The notes below the pieces were generated by a model. That model worked only from the letters and a program-made list of their open reading frames with translations, ran no database searches and was not told the DNA's origin. A DNA stretch of 64,000 nt from positions 372,001 to 436,000 of the forward strand of contig JBFWVR010000004.1 of NCBI GenBank assembly GCA_050246635.1, given 5' to 3'. Of this stretch, positions 31,548 through 39,940 are shown one piece after another (position 1 is the stretch's first letter; each line of letters opens with the position of its first letter). The position numbers and the translations under genes are program-made. The stretch is from JBFWVR01 sp050246635. Lineage in GTDB: Bacteria > Acidobacteriota > Vicinamibacteria > Vicinamibacterales > UBA2999.

Positions 31548-32093
31548 ATGGACCGCATGCAGCCACGTATCCGCGAGGTCCTCGACTACATCGACACCGA
31601 ACGCGCCGCCCTCGCCACGGCCGTCGAATCCGTTCCTGCGGCGGCCCGCAGCCAGCCGCCCGCCGACGGCCGCTGGTCGGTCGCCGAGGTCCTCGAGCAC
31701 CTTGCGCTCGTCGAGCGCTCTGTCGTCCGCCTGCTGCGCGTGAAGATCGAGGAGGCCCGCAGTGCGGGACTCGGGCCCGAGCAGTCGGCCGAGCCCATCA
31801 TGCCGACGGTGCCGGTCGAGGCTGTGCTGGATCGGTCGCGGCCCATCACGGCGCCCGAACGCGCGCGTCCCCGTGACGGGCTGGATGCGGCCGCGGCATG
31901 GGACGCGCTGGCCGCCAGCCGCGAGGCGCTCACGGCCCTGGTGGAGGAGTCCGATGGCCTGGCGCTCGCCGAGGTCGTCGCCCCGCATCCCGCCGTCGGG
32001 CCGCTCAATGCCTACCAGTGGATTGCCTTCGTGGGGGCGCACGAGGCGCGGCACGCGGCGCAGATTCGTGAGGTCGGCGCGGCCCGCGCCTGA
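31548..32093 (+). CDS. DinB superfamily protein
   Basis: A 181-residue DinB-like protein. The motif PADGRWSVAEVLEHLALVE holds the first histidine ligand and GAHEARHAAQIREVG the C-terminal pair. It belongs to the same fold as the gene just upstream, but the two are clearly diverged. The start at 31548 or 31557 cannot be separated; no ribosome-binding site is evident. It is followed after 18 bases by a monooxygenase-like gene. Confidence 0.85.
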   Translation: MDRMQPRIREVLDYIDTERAALATAVESVPAAARSQPPADGRWSVAEVLEHLALVERSVVRLLRVKIEEARSAGLGPEQSAEPIMPTVPVEAVLDRSRPITAPERARPRDGLDAAAAWDALAASREALTALVEESDGLALAEVVAPHPAVGPLNAYQWIAFVGAHEARHAAQIREVGAARA

Positions 32094-32111
32094 CGAACGC
32101 GGACGGAACCC

Positions 32112-32435
32112 ATGATTTGTCGCATCTGGCACGGATGGACGACGCCCGGGAACGCGGAGGCCTACGAGGCGCTGCTGCGTGAGGAGATCATCACGGGCAT
32201 CGAAGGCCGTCACATCGACGGCTACCGCGGGCTGCAGCTGCTGCGGCGGGACGCCGGCGGGGAGGTGGAGTTCGTCACCGTGATGTGGTTCGACTCGCTG
32301 GGGGCCGTGCGCGCGTTTGCCGGCGACGACTACGAGGTGGCGGTCGTGCCACCGAAAGCCCGCGCCCTGCTGGCCCGGTTCGATGCCCGGTCGGCGCACT
32401 ATCCGGTGGTCGTGCCAGGGCCGGTGGCTTCGTGA
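32112..32435 (+). CDS. Antibiotic biosynthesis monooxygenase-like (ABM) protein
   Basis: A 107-residue dimeric alpha/beta-barrel type protein. The segment MICRIWHGWTTPGNAEAYEA and the later LLRRDAGGEVEFVTVMWFDS with FAGDDYEVAVVPPKA match the ABM/heme-degrading-like fold found in many small bacterial proteins of unknown substrate. It follows the DinB pair in the same direction and could be in one operon. Confidence 0.8.
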   Translation: MICRIWHGWTTPGNAEAYEALLREEIITGIEGRHIDGYRGLQLLRRDAGGEVEFVTVMWFDSLGAVRAFAGDDYEVAVVPPKARALLARFDARSAHYPVVVPGPVAS

Positions 32436-32453
32436 GGTGCCGGGGACGGGCGG

Positions 32454-33536
32454 TCAGGCGCCGAGCTCCGCGATCTGTAACTTGCGCCGGTAGGCCCCCG
32501 GCGTCAGTCGGGTCTCCCGCTTGAAGACGCGCCGGAAGAACGCGAGATTCTCGTAGCCGACCGCCTCGCCGATCGCGTCCACGGGGTCGCGCGTCCGCTC
32601 GAGCCGCCGCCGCGCTTCGGCGATTCGCCGGCGCTGCACGTACGCCAGGGGGGAATCACCCGTCGCGCGCCGGAAGCGTCGCTCGAGTGTCCGCTTCGGT
32701 ACGCCTGTGCGCGCCGCCATTTCGTCCACGGGCGTCGGCACCATGAAGTGCCCCTCGAGCCAGTGCTGCAGCTGCGCGACGAGCGCGTCGCCGTGATCCA
32801 GGATGGGCGTGAAGCGTAGGTAGGGCGCCTGGCCCTGGCCGTGCCACTCCAGCATCAGGAGCCGGGCCATGCCCCGCGCGGCGTCGGTCCCGACATAGCG
32901 GGCGATGACGTGCAGCGCGAGGTCGTGCCACGACATCACGCCGCCGGTCATCACGAGCTCGCGCCGGTCACCGGCGGTGATCAGCGATTCCTCGGTCCGC
33001 ACCCGCACATCCGGGAAGTTGCGCCGGAAGGTGGGCGCGAATGCCCAGTGCAGCGTGGCCTCCCGCCCGGCGAGCAGGCCCGTCTCCGCGAGCAGCAGCA
33101 CCCCCGTGCAGGCCGACGCGAGTACGGCCCCCTGCGCATGCTGGTGTCGCAGCCACTCGACCAGGCCGCGATAGCGGCCCGTCGTCCACACGCGGTCGCG
33201 CACGAGCATCAACGGCACGATGGCGAGGTCGGTACGGGGGATGTCGGATGCGGCGCGGTGAGCGCCCAGTGGGAGGCCACTCGCCCCACGCGCTGGAGCG
33301 TCGTCCGGCACCGCAATCTCCACGTCGAACGGACGGGGCGGCACGTCCGCCTCCATCGAGGCGAGCAGCGGAAAGGCGGTCAGCGTCTCGTAGAGGCCGC
33401 TCAACGGCCCGACCTGCGTGTCGGGGGTGCCGATGAGGGTGACGTGGACGGGCGTGCGACGGTCGAACACGGGCGGCGGCTCCCCTGGCGTGAATGGACC
33501 CTTGCCGGCGGGATTGGCGCTTCTCCCGATCACCAT
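32454..33536 (-). CDS. GlxA-type transcriptional regulator (DJ-1/PfpI plus AraC)
   Basis: A 360-residue regulator. The N-terminal half is a DJ-1/PfpI-like amidotransferase domain with the nucleophile-elbow cysteine in ASACTGVLLLAETGLL. The C-terminal half is an AraC/XylS DNA-binding domain with two helix-turn-helices, ending in VGYENLAFFRRVFKRETRLT and PGAYRR. It is transcribed divergently from the OsmC gene. The start is placed at 33536, so that the dyad at 33550-33567 stays in the intergenic space; an in-frame ATG at 33566 would overlap it. It probably controls osmC and itself. Confidence 0.87.
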   Translation of the reverse strand: MVIGRSANPAGKGPFTPGEPPPVFDRRTPVHVTLIGTPDTQVGPLSGLYETLTAFPLLASMEADVPPRPFDVEIAVPDDAPARGASGLPLGAHRAASDIPRTDLAIVPLMLVRDRVWTTGRYRGLVEWLRHQHAQGAVLASACTGVLLLAETGLLAGREATLHWAFAPTFRRNFPDVRVRTEESLITAGDRRELVMTGGVMSWHDLALHVIARYVGTDAARGMARLLMLEWHGQGQAPYLRFTPILDHGDALVAQLQHWLEGHFMVPTPVDEMAARTGVPKRTLERRFRRATGDSPLAYVQRRRIAEARRRLERTRDPVDAIGEAVGYENLAFFRRVFKRETRLTPGAYRRKLQIAELGA

Positions 33537-33549
33537 ATCGCCCGATCCT

Positions 33550-33567
33550 GATGGTGTTGTCACCATC
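33550..33567. promoter_or_regulatory. Operator-like perfect dyad GATGGTG-N4-CACCATC
   Basis: Seven-base arms GATGGTG and CACCATC separated by TTGT, between the divergent GlxA-type regulator gene and osmC, 20 bases upstream of the OsmC ATG. It is a good candidate for the regulator's binding site, though AraC-type proteins more often bind direct repeats. Confidence 0.5.
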
Positions 33568-33587
33568 CACAGGAAAGGGAAGAAGCA

Positions 33588-34133
33588 ATGGCGAAGGAAC
33601 TGAACGGCTGGGACGTGCAGGCGATGAACGACGCGGTGGCAGGCGTCAAGGAGAACCCCGCCGCCGGACGGCTGACCTGGCGCGGTCGCGTCACGTGGGA
33701 CGGCGGGTTCGGGCTCGACGTGCACACGCGTACGATCGAGCAGCTCGGACAGGTGATGGACCGGCACTTCACGCTGCGTGGCGATCATCCGCCGGAACTG
33801 CTCGGCCGCAACACCGGCCCCACGGCCATCGAAACCGGGCTCGCGGCGCTCGGCGCGTGCATGGCCGGAACGTTCGCGGCCCAGGCCACCGCACGCGGCA
33901 TCGGGCTCGACCAGCTCGACGTGGAGCTGCAGGGCGAGATCGACCTGAACGGCTTCTTCGGCTTGCAGCCCGTGACACCCGCGCTCTCGGACGTGACGCT
34001 CGTGTTCCGCGTGCGGTCGGACGCCGACGATCGGGCGCTCCACGACCTGCTCGCGGCCGCCGAGGCGCATTCCCCGATCTTCAACACGATGACGCAGCCG
34101 GTACGGGTCCAGTCCACCGTGACCCGGGTCTGA
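33588..34133 (+). CDS. OsmC-family protein
   Basis: A 181-residue OsmC/Ohr-like protein. The first cysteine of the family is in LAALGACMAGT (about residue 87). The position that normally holds the second cysteine (CPV) reads AHSPIFNTM, so the second catalytic cysteine is replaced by serine, as in the OsmC-related YhfA-like subgroup. It may therefore not act as a standard two-cysteine peroxidase. Divergent from a GlxA-type regulator with a shared dyad. Confidence 0.87.
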   Translation: MAKELNGWDVQAMNDAVAGVKENPAAGRLTWRGRVTWDGGFGLDVHTRTIEQLGQVMDRHFTLRGDHPPELLGRNTGPTAIETGLAALGACMAGTFAAQATARGIGLDQLDVELQGEIDLNGFFGLQPVTPALSDVTLVFRVRSDADDRALHDLLAAAEAHSPIFNTMTQPVRVQSTVTRV

Positions 34134-34266
34134 TCGGGGGAGGCTGCCGCCGGCCGCCCGGCGCCACGCGTGCCGCGCGGGAACCCCGAAAATCATGCTT
34201 TCGGGTGACGCCAGGGGGCACCGGGTCACGGCAGAATCGGCCGCCATGCACCCCCACGGAGGTCCC

Positions 34267-34815
34267 ATGCGACGTGTCGTCCTGACCTATGGCCTGATTG
34301 CCGGCGGCATCCTGTCCGCCATGATGCTGCTGGTCCTGCCATTCCAGGACCAGGTCGGCTTCGACCAGGGCGCCATCATCGGCTACACCACGATGGTGCT
34401 GGCCTTCCTCATGGTGTACTTCGGCGTCCGCTCGTACCGGGACGCCGTGGCCGGTGGCACCGTGGGGTTCGGCCGCGCCTTCGTGGTGGGGCTGCTGATC
34501 ACGCTCGTGGCCACGGTGTGCTACGTGGCGACCTGGGAGCTGGTGTTCTACGGCCTGGCGCCGGATTTCGGGGAGAAGTACGCCGCGTACGCGGTGGAAC
34601 AGGCGAGGGCAGCGGGTGCCAGCGACGCCGAGATCTCGCGGCAGCAGGCCGAGATGGCCGCGTTTGCCGAGTCCTACCGGAACCCGCTCGTGAACATCGC
34701 CTACACGTTCCTCGAACCCCTGCCCATCGGGCTCGTGTTCACGCTTTGCCGCCGACCTGCTCGAGCGGTAACGGCCGGCCTCGTCAGCCGCCGGCGATCA
34801 GTCGCACCATCGTGA
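34267..34815 (+). CDS. DUF4199 membrane protein
   Basis: A 182-residue membrane protein with four membrane segments and DUF4199 features: TYGLIAGGILSAMM, GYTTMVLAFLMVYFGVRSYR, GFGRAFVVGLLITLVA and a long helical hairpin after QARAAGASDAEISRQQAEM. GGAGG lies 4-8 bases upstream of ATG 34267. The last 20 residues are arginine-rich and unlike the family, and the stop codon arises in a sequence (CGCACCATCGTG) that resembles one unit of the adjacent minisatellite, so the 3' end may have been reshaped by the repeat. Confidence 0.82.
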   Translation: MRRVVLTYGLIAGGILSAMMLLVLPFQDQVGFDQGAIIGYTTMVLAFLMVYFGVRSYRDAVAGGTVGFGRAFVVGLLITLVATVCYVATWELVFYGLAPDFGEKYAAYAVEQARAAGASDAEISRQQAEMAAFAESYRNPLVNIAYTFLEPLPIGLVFTLCRRPARAVTAGLVSRRRSVAPS

Positions 34816-34823
34816 AACACGCC

Positions 34824-35305
34824 CGCGCCGCACCTCCGTGCCGCACCTTCGTGTGGCACCTTCGTGCCACACCCCCGTGCCGCACCTTCGTGTGGCACCT
34901 TCGTGCCACACCCCCGTGCCGCACCTTCGTGTGGCACCTCCGTGCCGCACCCCCGCGCCGCACCTTCGTGCTGCACCTCCGTGCCACACCCCCGTGCCGC
35001 ACCTTCGTGTGGCACCTTCGTGCCGCACCCCCGCGCCGCACCTTCGTGTGGCACCTCCGTGCCGCACCCCCGTGCCGCACCTCCGCGCCGCACCTTCGTG
35101 CTGCACCTCCGTGCCGCACCCCCGTGCCGCACCTCCGTGCCGCACCCCCGTGCCGCACCTTCGTGTGGCACCTTCGTGTGGCACCTTCGTGCCGCACCCC
35201 CGTGCCGCACCTTCGTGCTGCACCTCCGTGCCGCACCCCCGTGCCGCACCTTCGTGTGGCACCTTCGTGCTGCACCTTCGTGCCGCACCCCCGTGCCCGC
35301 ACCCC
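34824..35305. repeat. 13-bp minisatellite, 37 tandem copies
   Basis: Thirty-six exact-length 13-base units plus one 14-base unit, consensus CGTGCCGCACCYY, run without interruption. Variation is confined to a few positions (CCG, TGG, CCA or CTG in the middle; TT, TC or CC at the end). Each unit holds a small dyad GTG-N3-CAC. Units occur in ordered runs, such as CCG, TGG, CCA repeated, which suggests block duplication. The array fills the gap between two convergent genes. All long reading frames here are artefacts of the repeat. Confidence 0.95.
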
Positions 35306-35307
35306 CG

Positions 35308-36264
35308 TCATTTGATCGTGAAAACCACCCGCGCTCCGGTCGCTTCCGTCCAGCGGCCCGCCACTTCGCTCAGCGGCCGGGCGCTGGTGTCGATGCGCAG
35401 TCCCGCGGGCCGCGCCGCGGCCAGCACTTGTGCCTTGGCCTGGATCAGCGCCTCGTTCGAGAGCGAGCCGAGACCGCTGCCCATCAGTTCGAGGCCGCTG
35501 CTGCGCAGCGCCGCCGCGTGCAGGGACAGCGTCATGCCGGCCGAAGAGCCGATGTTGATCACGCGGATGCGGCGTGCCGCCTCGCCGTGGCCATGCCCCG
35601 GCATGGCCCGGAGCAGCGCCTCGGCCGGCGCGCCCCAGAGATAGTCGAGAACCACGTCGACCCCGTCGGCCAGCTCACGGCGGAAGCGGGCCGTCAACGC
35701 GTCGACCGGCTGGTCCAGTGGCACGAACCCGTCGGCCCCCAGCGCGCGGAGCGCGGCCTCGGCGTCCGCATTGCGCGCGGTGGCGATGACGCGCCCCGCG
35801 CCGAGATACTTCGCGATCTGGATGGCCAGCCGGCCGGACGCGCCGCTGGCGCCGTTGATGAGCACCGTCTCACCGGCGACGAAGCCTGCGCGTTCGGTCA
35901 GCGCGGCCCACGACGACATCCCGGGGTTGGCAATCGCGGCCGCCGTCACGTCGTCCAGGTCGTCGGGCAGCGGCACGATGTTGGCGGCCGGCACGGCCAC
36001 GAACTCGGCCATGGTCCCGAGCGGCTGGCGCGGAAACGCGAAGTAGACGCGCGTGCCGTCGGCAAGGAGGCCCACGCCGTCGGTGCCCGGCACGAACGGC
36101 GGCGTGGTGCGGGTGTAGTGGGTCCCGGCTGCCTGCATGCGTACGAGCTGGCTCAGGGCCGCGGCCCTGACGGTGACGCGGACCTCACCCGGAAAGAGCG
36201 CGGGCTCCTCGAACTCGCGGTAGCGGGGCGGGTGACCGAAGTGCTCGACGACAGCGGCGCGCAT
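35308..36264 (-). CDS. Zinc-type alcohol dehydrogenase/quinone oxidoreductase family protein
   Basis: A 318-residue medium-chain dehydrogenase. The N-terminal GroES-like domain has FVPGTDGVGLL, and the cofactor domain has the NADPH motif NGASGASGRLAIQIAKYLGA at about residues 137-156. Zinc-ligand cysteines are absent, so it is a zinc-free quinone-oxidoreductase type that reduces quinones or enones with NADPH. Its stop codon lies three bases beyond the 13-bp minisatellite. Confidence 0.87.
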   Translation of the reverse strand: MRAAVVEHFGHPPRYREFEEPALFPGEVRVTVRAAALSQLVRMQAAGTHYTRTTPPFVPGTDGVGLLADGTRVYFAFPRQPLGTMAEFVAVPAANIVPLPDDLDDVTAAAIANPGMSSWAALTERAGFVAGETVLINGASGASGRLAIQIAKYLGAGRVIATARNADAEAALRALGADGFVPLDQPVDALTARFRRELADGVDVVLDYLWGAPAEALLRAMPGHGHGEAARRIRVINIGSSAGMTLSLHAAALRSSGLELMGSGLGSLSNEALIQAKAQVLAAARPAGLRIDTSARPLSEVAGRWTEATGARVVFTIK

Positions 36265-36293
36265 ACGGGCAGGTGGTGATCTCGTCGGGGACG

Positions 36294-37826
36294 TCAGCGT
36301 GGACGCGGCAGCCGCGGGATGGCGATGGGACCGGCCTCACGCACGGCATCCCAGATCCGCCGCCCAACCCGATCGGCCTCGGCCACGATCGCCTGCTCGT
36401 CCATCGTCAGCACGCGGCGGTCGCGCATGACGAACCGGCCGTCGACCATCACCGACTCGATGTCGCCAGGGTGTCCACTGTGCACGATGGCAGAGAGCAC
36501 CCGGCCGGCAGGCACGAGGTGGGCGCGCCGTGTGTCGATGACGATGAGATCGGCCTTCTTGCCGACCTCGAGGGAGCCGAGGCTCGAGAGCTGGTTCACG
36601 GCGCGAGCGCCGCCGAGCGTCGCGTCGGCGAGGATGTCCTCCGGCTGCGGCTGCGTGCCGGGCACCTCGTCGTCTCGGCGGATCCGTTCGGTGAGCAACG
36701 CGACGCGCATCACCTCGAACAGGTCGTTCGTGTTGTTGTCGGTGCCGTTGGCAATCGGGCAGCCGGCGGCCCGCAGCGCAGGAATCGGCGGGATGACGCC
36801 ACGGTTGGCCGCCATCTGCGCCTGGTGCGTGATGATCGTGCCCGAGCGGCCGAGCGCGCGAATTTCGGCGTCGTCCACGTAGCGGCAGTGCGCGGCGAAG
36901 AGGCGCGGGCCCAGGAAGCCGTGCCGGTCCAGGAACACCGCGGGGCGCACGCCGTGGTACCGCTCCATGAACGCCGCCTCGGCCCGGCTCTGCGTGAGGT
37001 GAATCGTGTAGCCGAGGTCGTGCTTCTCGGCGAACGCGCGCACGGCCTGCAGCAGCTCCGGCGAGGACGTCTCCGCGAGACCGGCGGCGGGGAAGACGCT
37101 CACGCGGCCGTCGCGGGCGCCATGCCACTGGCTGAAGAGATCCTCGATGCGCTGGAGCCCCTCGTCCCGAAGCTCTGCCGAGAAGCGTGGGGTCTCGCTC
37201 GCCGCCAGGCGATCCGGCGACATCGGACCGTTCACGTTCTCCGCGTCGCGGACCGACTCCGCCAGCACGCACCGCAGCCCCGAGTCGGCGAGGGCGGCCG
37301 CGTGTGCCGCGATGCCGCCCGTGTTCTCGACGATCGTCGTCGTGCCCGTGCGGATGGCCTCGAGCGCGGCCACGCGGACCATCAACGTGCCTTCGTCCCC
37401 GCGGAGCAGGCTCGTTGGCTGCACGGCGAGCTCCGCGGTGTTCGGGAAACCGAAGTCCTCGTTGAACCCGCGCGCGAGCACCGCCGCCATGTGCGCATGG
37501 CAGTTGATCAACCCGGGCAGCAGGGCCTTGCCGCGTGCCTCGTACGGCGTGGCCCGCGGGTACGCGCGCACGACCTCGTCGTTCGGCCCGATGGCGACGA
37601 TCCGGTTGCCGTCCACGACCAGCGCCGCGTCGTCCATCACCGTGTCGGCGTTGACGACCGTCGCGTGCGTGAACACGACCGCCCCCGGGGCTGGCTGCGC
37701 CCCGACACCGCCCGCCTCGAGCAGCAGCGCCGCCGCGCCGGCGCCCGCGCCGGCGAGCAACTCGCGACGGTTCAGGGTCGGGCCCGCGTGCGGGCTGGTG
37801 TTGGGGGAGACGGTCGGACTGGACAT
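36294..37826 (-). CDS. TAT-exported amidohydrolase (TRZ/ATZ, deaminase-like)
   Basis: A 510-residue protein with a twin-arginine-type leader (NRRELLAGAGAGAAALLLEA). The amidohydrolase motifs are present: NCHAHMAAVLARGF (HxH, about residue 110), TIHLTQSRAEAAF (His near 258), FAAHCRYVDD (about 288) and GTDNNTNDLFEVM (Asp, about 345). This set matches the TRZ/ATZ group that deaminates or dechlorinates N-heterocycles (guanine, cytosine, S-adenosylhomocysteine or triazine-type). An exported location is unusual for a deaminase. It lies upstream of the oxidoreductase, with 29 bases between them, probably co-transcribed. Confidence 0.86.
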   Translation of the reverse strand: MSSPTVSPNTSPHAGPTLNRRELLAGAGAGAAALLLEAGGVGAQPAPGAVVFTHATVVNADTVMDDAALVVDGNRIVAIGPNDEVVRAYPRATPYEARGKALLPGLINCHAHMAAVLARGFNEDFGFPNTAELAVQPTSLLRGDEGTLMVRVAALEAIRTGTTTIVENTGGIAAHAAALADSGLRCVLAESVRDAENVNGPMSPDRLAASETPRFSAELRDEGLQRIEDLFSQWHGARDGRVSVFPAAGLAETSSPELLQAVRAFAEKHDLGYTIHLTQSRAEAAFMERYHGVRPAVFLDRHGFLGPRLFAAHCRYVDDAEIRALGRSGTIITHQAQMAANRGVIPPIPALRAAGCPIANGTDNNTNDLFEVMRVALLTERIRRDDEVPGTQPQPEDILADATLGGARAVNQLSSLGSLEVGKKADLIVIDTRRAHLVPAGRVLSAIVHSGHPGDIESVMVDGRFVMRDRRVLTMDEQAIVAEADRVGRRIWDAVREAGPIAIPRLPRPR

Positions 37827-38124
37827 CGGGCCTCCGCGAGGTTGGCCGTGCGTCGACGGCGGGCTTGCGACATCCTATACCGCGCCGATGACCGAGATGA
37901 TGCGCGATGCCGGCTGTGGTGCCGAAGCGCTACGCGGCCCCGACCGCTCGAGGGACGAGACGACCGGCGAGCTGGTCCTGGTCCTGTAGAAGGGACGCTG
38001 GCGCCGCCAGGACAGCCGGAGTATCCTCCATCGCCCATGAGTGCTGCCGCCGTGTTCGCGCACGGGTGCCCGCCGTGGCACGAAGCGCGCTCCCTCCCGG
38101 ACACGGTAGGAGCGAAGGTCTGAC

Positions 38125-38586
38125 GTGGCCGAGGTGCGCCGCGCATCGACAGCCGACGTGCCGACGCTCGTCGACCTGATGGGCGAGTTCTACGCCGAAG
38201 CGGGGTTCCCGCTGGATCGCGGCTGGGCCGCGGCGGCGTTCACCACCCTGCTCGACGATGAGTCACGCGGGGCCGTGTGGGTGGTCGACTGCGACGGCGA
38301 GGCCGCGGGGCACGCCGTGTTGTCGGTCCGCTTCGCCATGGAGTTCGGCGGACTCGCCGGCTACATCGATGACCTCTTCGTCCGCCCACCCTTTCGACGC
38401 CGCGGTGCGGCGCGTGCCGCGGTGGACGCCCTGGTGGCGGAGTGCCGCCGGCGCGGCTGTCACGCGCTGCACGTGGAGGTCGATCCCGCCAATGAACCCG
38501 CGGTGCGCCTCTACCAGGCGTACGGCCTCGCGCCGCCGGCCGACGGCCGCCAGGAGTTCCGCGGTCTCCTGACTCCCGGCGGGTGA
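38125..38586 (+). CDS. GNAT-family N-acetyltransferase
   Basis: A 153-residue GNAT acetyltransferase. The acetyl-CoA-binding motif is VRPPFRRRGAARAAVDAL (Q/RxxGxG/A type) and motif B follows with HVEVDPANEPAVRLYQAYG. GTG 38125 is the start; no good ATG is available, and the N-terminal EVRRASTADVPTLVDLM fits the family. The 298-base gap upstream (37827-38124) is the shared promoter space with the divergent amidohydrolase and shows no other gene. Acceptor unknown. Confidence 0.85.
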   Translation: MAEVRRASTADVPTLVDLMGEFYAEAGFPLDRGWAAAAFTTLLDDESRGAVWVVDCDGEAAGHAVLSVRFAMEFGGLAGYIDDLFVRPPFRRRGAARAAVDALVAECRRRGCHALHVEVDPANEPAVRLYQAYGLAPPADGRQEFRGLLTPGG

Positions 38587-38612
38587 CCACGGCCGCCTGC
38601 GGCGCGAATTTA

Positions 38613-38629
38613 ACTTTACATCACAAAGT
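38613..38629 (+). promoter_or_regulatory. Candidate operator ACTTT-N7-AAAGT
   Basis: The sequence ACTTTACATCACAAAGT has perfect 5-base arms (ACTTT/AAAGT) with a 7-base spacer. It matches the site at 4345-4361 in 13 of 15 core positions, and both are followed by G. It is 63 bases upstream of ATG 38692; TTTACA followed after 18 bases by TATCGT could be a promoter that the dyad overlaps. Confidence 0.5.
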
Positions 38630-38691
38630 GTGAAGCGCTATCGTCCAGGTCGGCGGCTCCCGTGACCCGTGCTGCCCGCCCGGAGGCTGCG

Positions 38692-38988
38692 ATGACCACT
38701 GCGATGAGCCTGCTCCGTCGTCCCAGCGCGTACGTCCCGCTGCTCTGCTCGCTCGGCGCGCTCTCGATCGTGCTGGGCTACCTGGTCTTGTACGGCGCGG
38801 CGAGGCAGGAGGACGAAGGCACCGCCGCGCACCTGTTCCAGCTCCTCATGGTGTTGCAGGTGCCCGTCGTGGCATTCTTCGCTTTCACCTGGTTGCCGCG
38901 TGCGCCGCGTGCGGCCGTCACCGTGCTCGCCCTTCAGGCCGTCGCCGGAATCGCCGCGCTCACGCCCCTGTACCTCGCGGGGCTCTGA
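38692..38988 (+). CDS. Small membrane protein
   Basis: A 98-residue membrane protein with three hydrophobic segments (about residues 12-32, 44-62 and 72-95). GGAGG lies just upstream of ATG 38692, which I prefer to an upstream GTG at 38662. The candidate operator with the CTTTACAT core lies upstream. No family is recognised. Confidence 0.7.
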   Translation: MTTAMSLLRRPSAYVPLLCSLGALSIVLGYLVLYGAARQEDEGTAAHLFQLLMVLQVPVVAFFAFTWLPRAPRAAVTVLALQAVAGIAALTPLYLAGL

Positions 38989-39029
38989 GGCCGGTGGCAT
39001 CGCGGCGGCCGCCATCCGGAGCCGCCCCG

Positions 39030-39266
39030 ATGTCCATCACGCTCGATCCCACGCGCCGTGGCGCGCTCACCGAACGCCTCCAGGCGTTCTTCCAGGACGA
39101 GTTCGATCAGGACCTGAGCCCATTCCGGGCCGAGCAGGTCCTGGACTTCATGCTGGCCGCGCTCGGCCCGTCCGTCTACAACCAGGCGGTCCAGGACGCG
39201 CGGAAGTTCATCCAGCAGCGCCTCGACGATCTCGACGGCGAGGTCCACGAGCCCGATCTCGGCTGA
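39030..39266 (+). CDS. DUF2164 protein
   Basis: A 78-residue helical protein. The typical DUF2164 pattern is seen: RGALTERLQAFFQDEFDQDL, then AEQVLDFMLAALGPSVYNQA and VQDARKFIQQRLDDLD. The family is cytosolic and uncharacterised. The start at 39030 matches the family N-terminus; the upstream in-frame extension overlaps the previous gene's stop region. Confidence 0.87.
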   Translation: MSITLDPTRRGALTERLQAFFQDEFDQDLSPFRAEQVLDFMLAALGPSVYNQAVQDARKFIQQRLDDLDGEVHEPDLG

Positions 39267-39361
39267 ACCGCCGTCACGCGGGTGTGCCAGAATCAACGAC
39301 TGCCCCGCGGCGCACGGTGCGCCCCGGGCTGTCCCGCGCCGCCCGCGCGTCAAGGAGCCCC

Positions 39362-39868
39362 ATGAGCCCCCAGGAAGCCCGCATCATCACCAACTTCCTC
39401 ATTGCCGACTTCGAGCACGAGATACAGACGACCGATGCCGTACTCGGCGCCGTGCCGGCCGGCCACGTCGACTACCGGCCCGACCCCAAGTCGAAGACGG
39501 GCCTCGGCCTCGTGCGTCACCTGGCCCTCGAGGACGCGTGGCTCCTGAACTGCATCGCCGACGGCGTGTTCACGCCGCCACCGGACGACTCCGATACCTG
39601 CGGCATCGCGAGTCCCGCCGACGCCCGGGCGCGGTACGGCGCCGACGTGCCGGCCGCGCTCGCCCGCGTGCGCGCCCTGCCGGACGAAGCCCTCACCCGC
39701 ACGATCGACATGTTCGGCATGTTCCAGGCCCCAGCGGTCGTCTTCCTGGCCATGGCCATCAAGCACTCCGTGCACCACCGCGGGCAGTTGAGCAGCTACC
39801 TGCGCGCGATGGGCGGGCAGGTCCCCGGCATCTACGGCCCGAGCGGGGATACCCGACAGGCCGTCTGA
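39362..39868 (+). CDS. DinB superfamily protein
   Basis: A 168-residue DinB-like protein. Ligand histidines are seen in LVRHLALEDAWLL (about residue 48) and AIKHSVHHRGQLSSYLRAMG (about 140-145), the usual three-histidine set. The ending GGQVPGIYGPSGD is typical of the DinB subgroup related to damage-inducible proteins. AAGGAG lies 8 bases upstream. It is the fourth DinB-fold protein in the window. Confidence 0.88.
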   Translation: MSPQEARIITNFLIADFEHEIQTTDAVLGAVPAGHVDYRPDPKSKTGLGLVRHLALEDAWLLNCIADGVFTPPPDDSDTCGIASPADARARYGADVPAALARVRALPDEALTRTIDMFGMFQAPAVVFLAMAIKHSVHHRGQLSSYLRAMGGQVPGIYGPSGDTRQAV

Positions 39869-39940
39869 GCGTTTCGGCCCCACCGCTTTCGCCCGCCGGC
39901 CGGCTCCGCCTCGTGCGATGATCCAGCCGGCGGGCACCCC

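Noticed and set aside
34824..35305. CRISPR array
   Set aside because: Units are 13 bp and tandem without spacers, and no cas gene is present.
34518..35315. Several long open frames on both strands in the 34.8-35.3 kb region (repeating CRTFVWHLRA-type peptides)
   Set aside because: They are products of the 13-bp tandem repeat, which stays open in all frames; there is no start context and no non-repetitive protein.
36273..38123. A 616-codon plus-strand frame opposite the deaminase-like gene
   Set aside because: It is a shadow of the minus-strand gene, which has a TAT leader and full amidohydrolase motifs.
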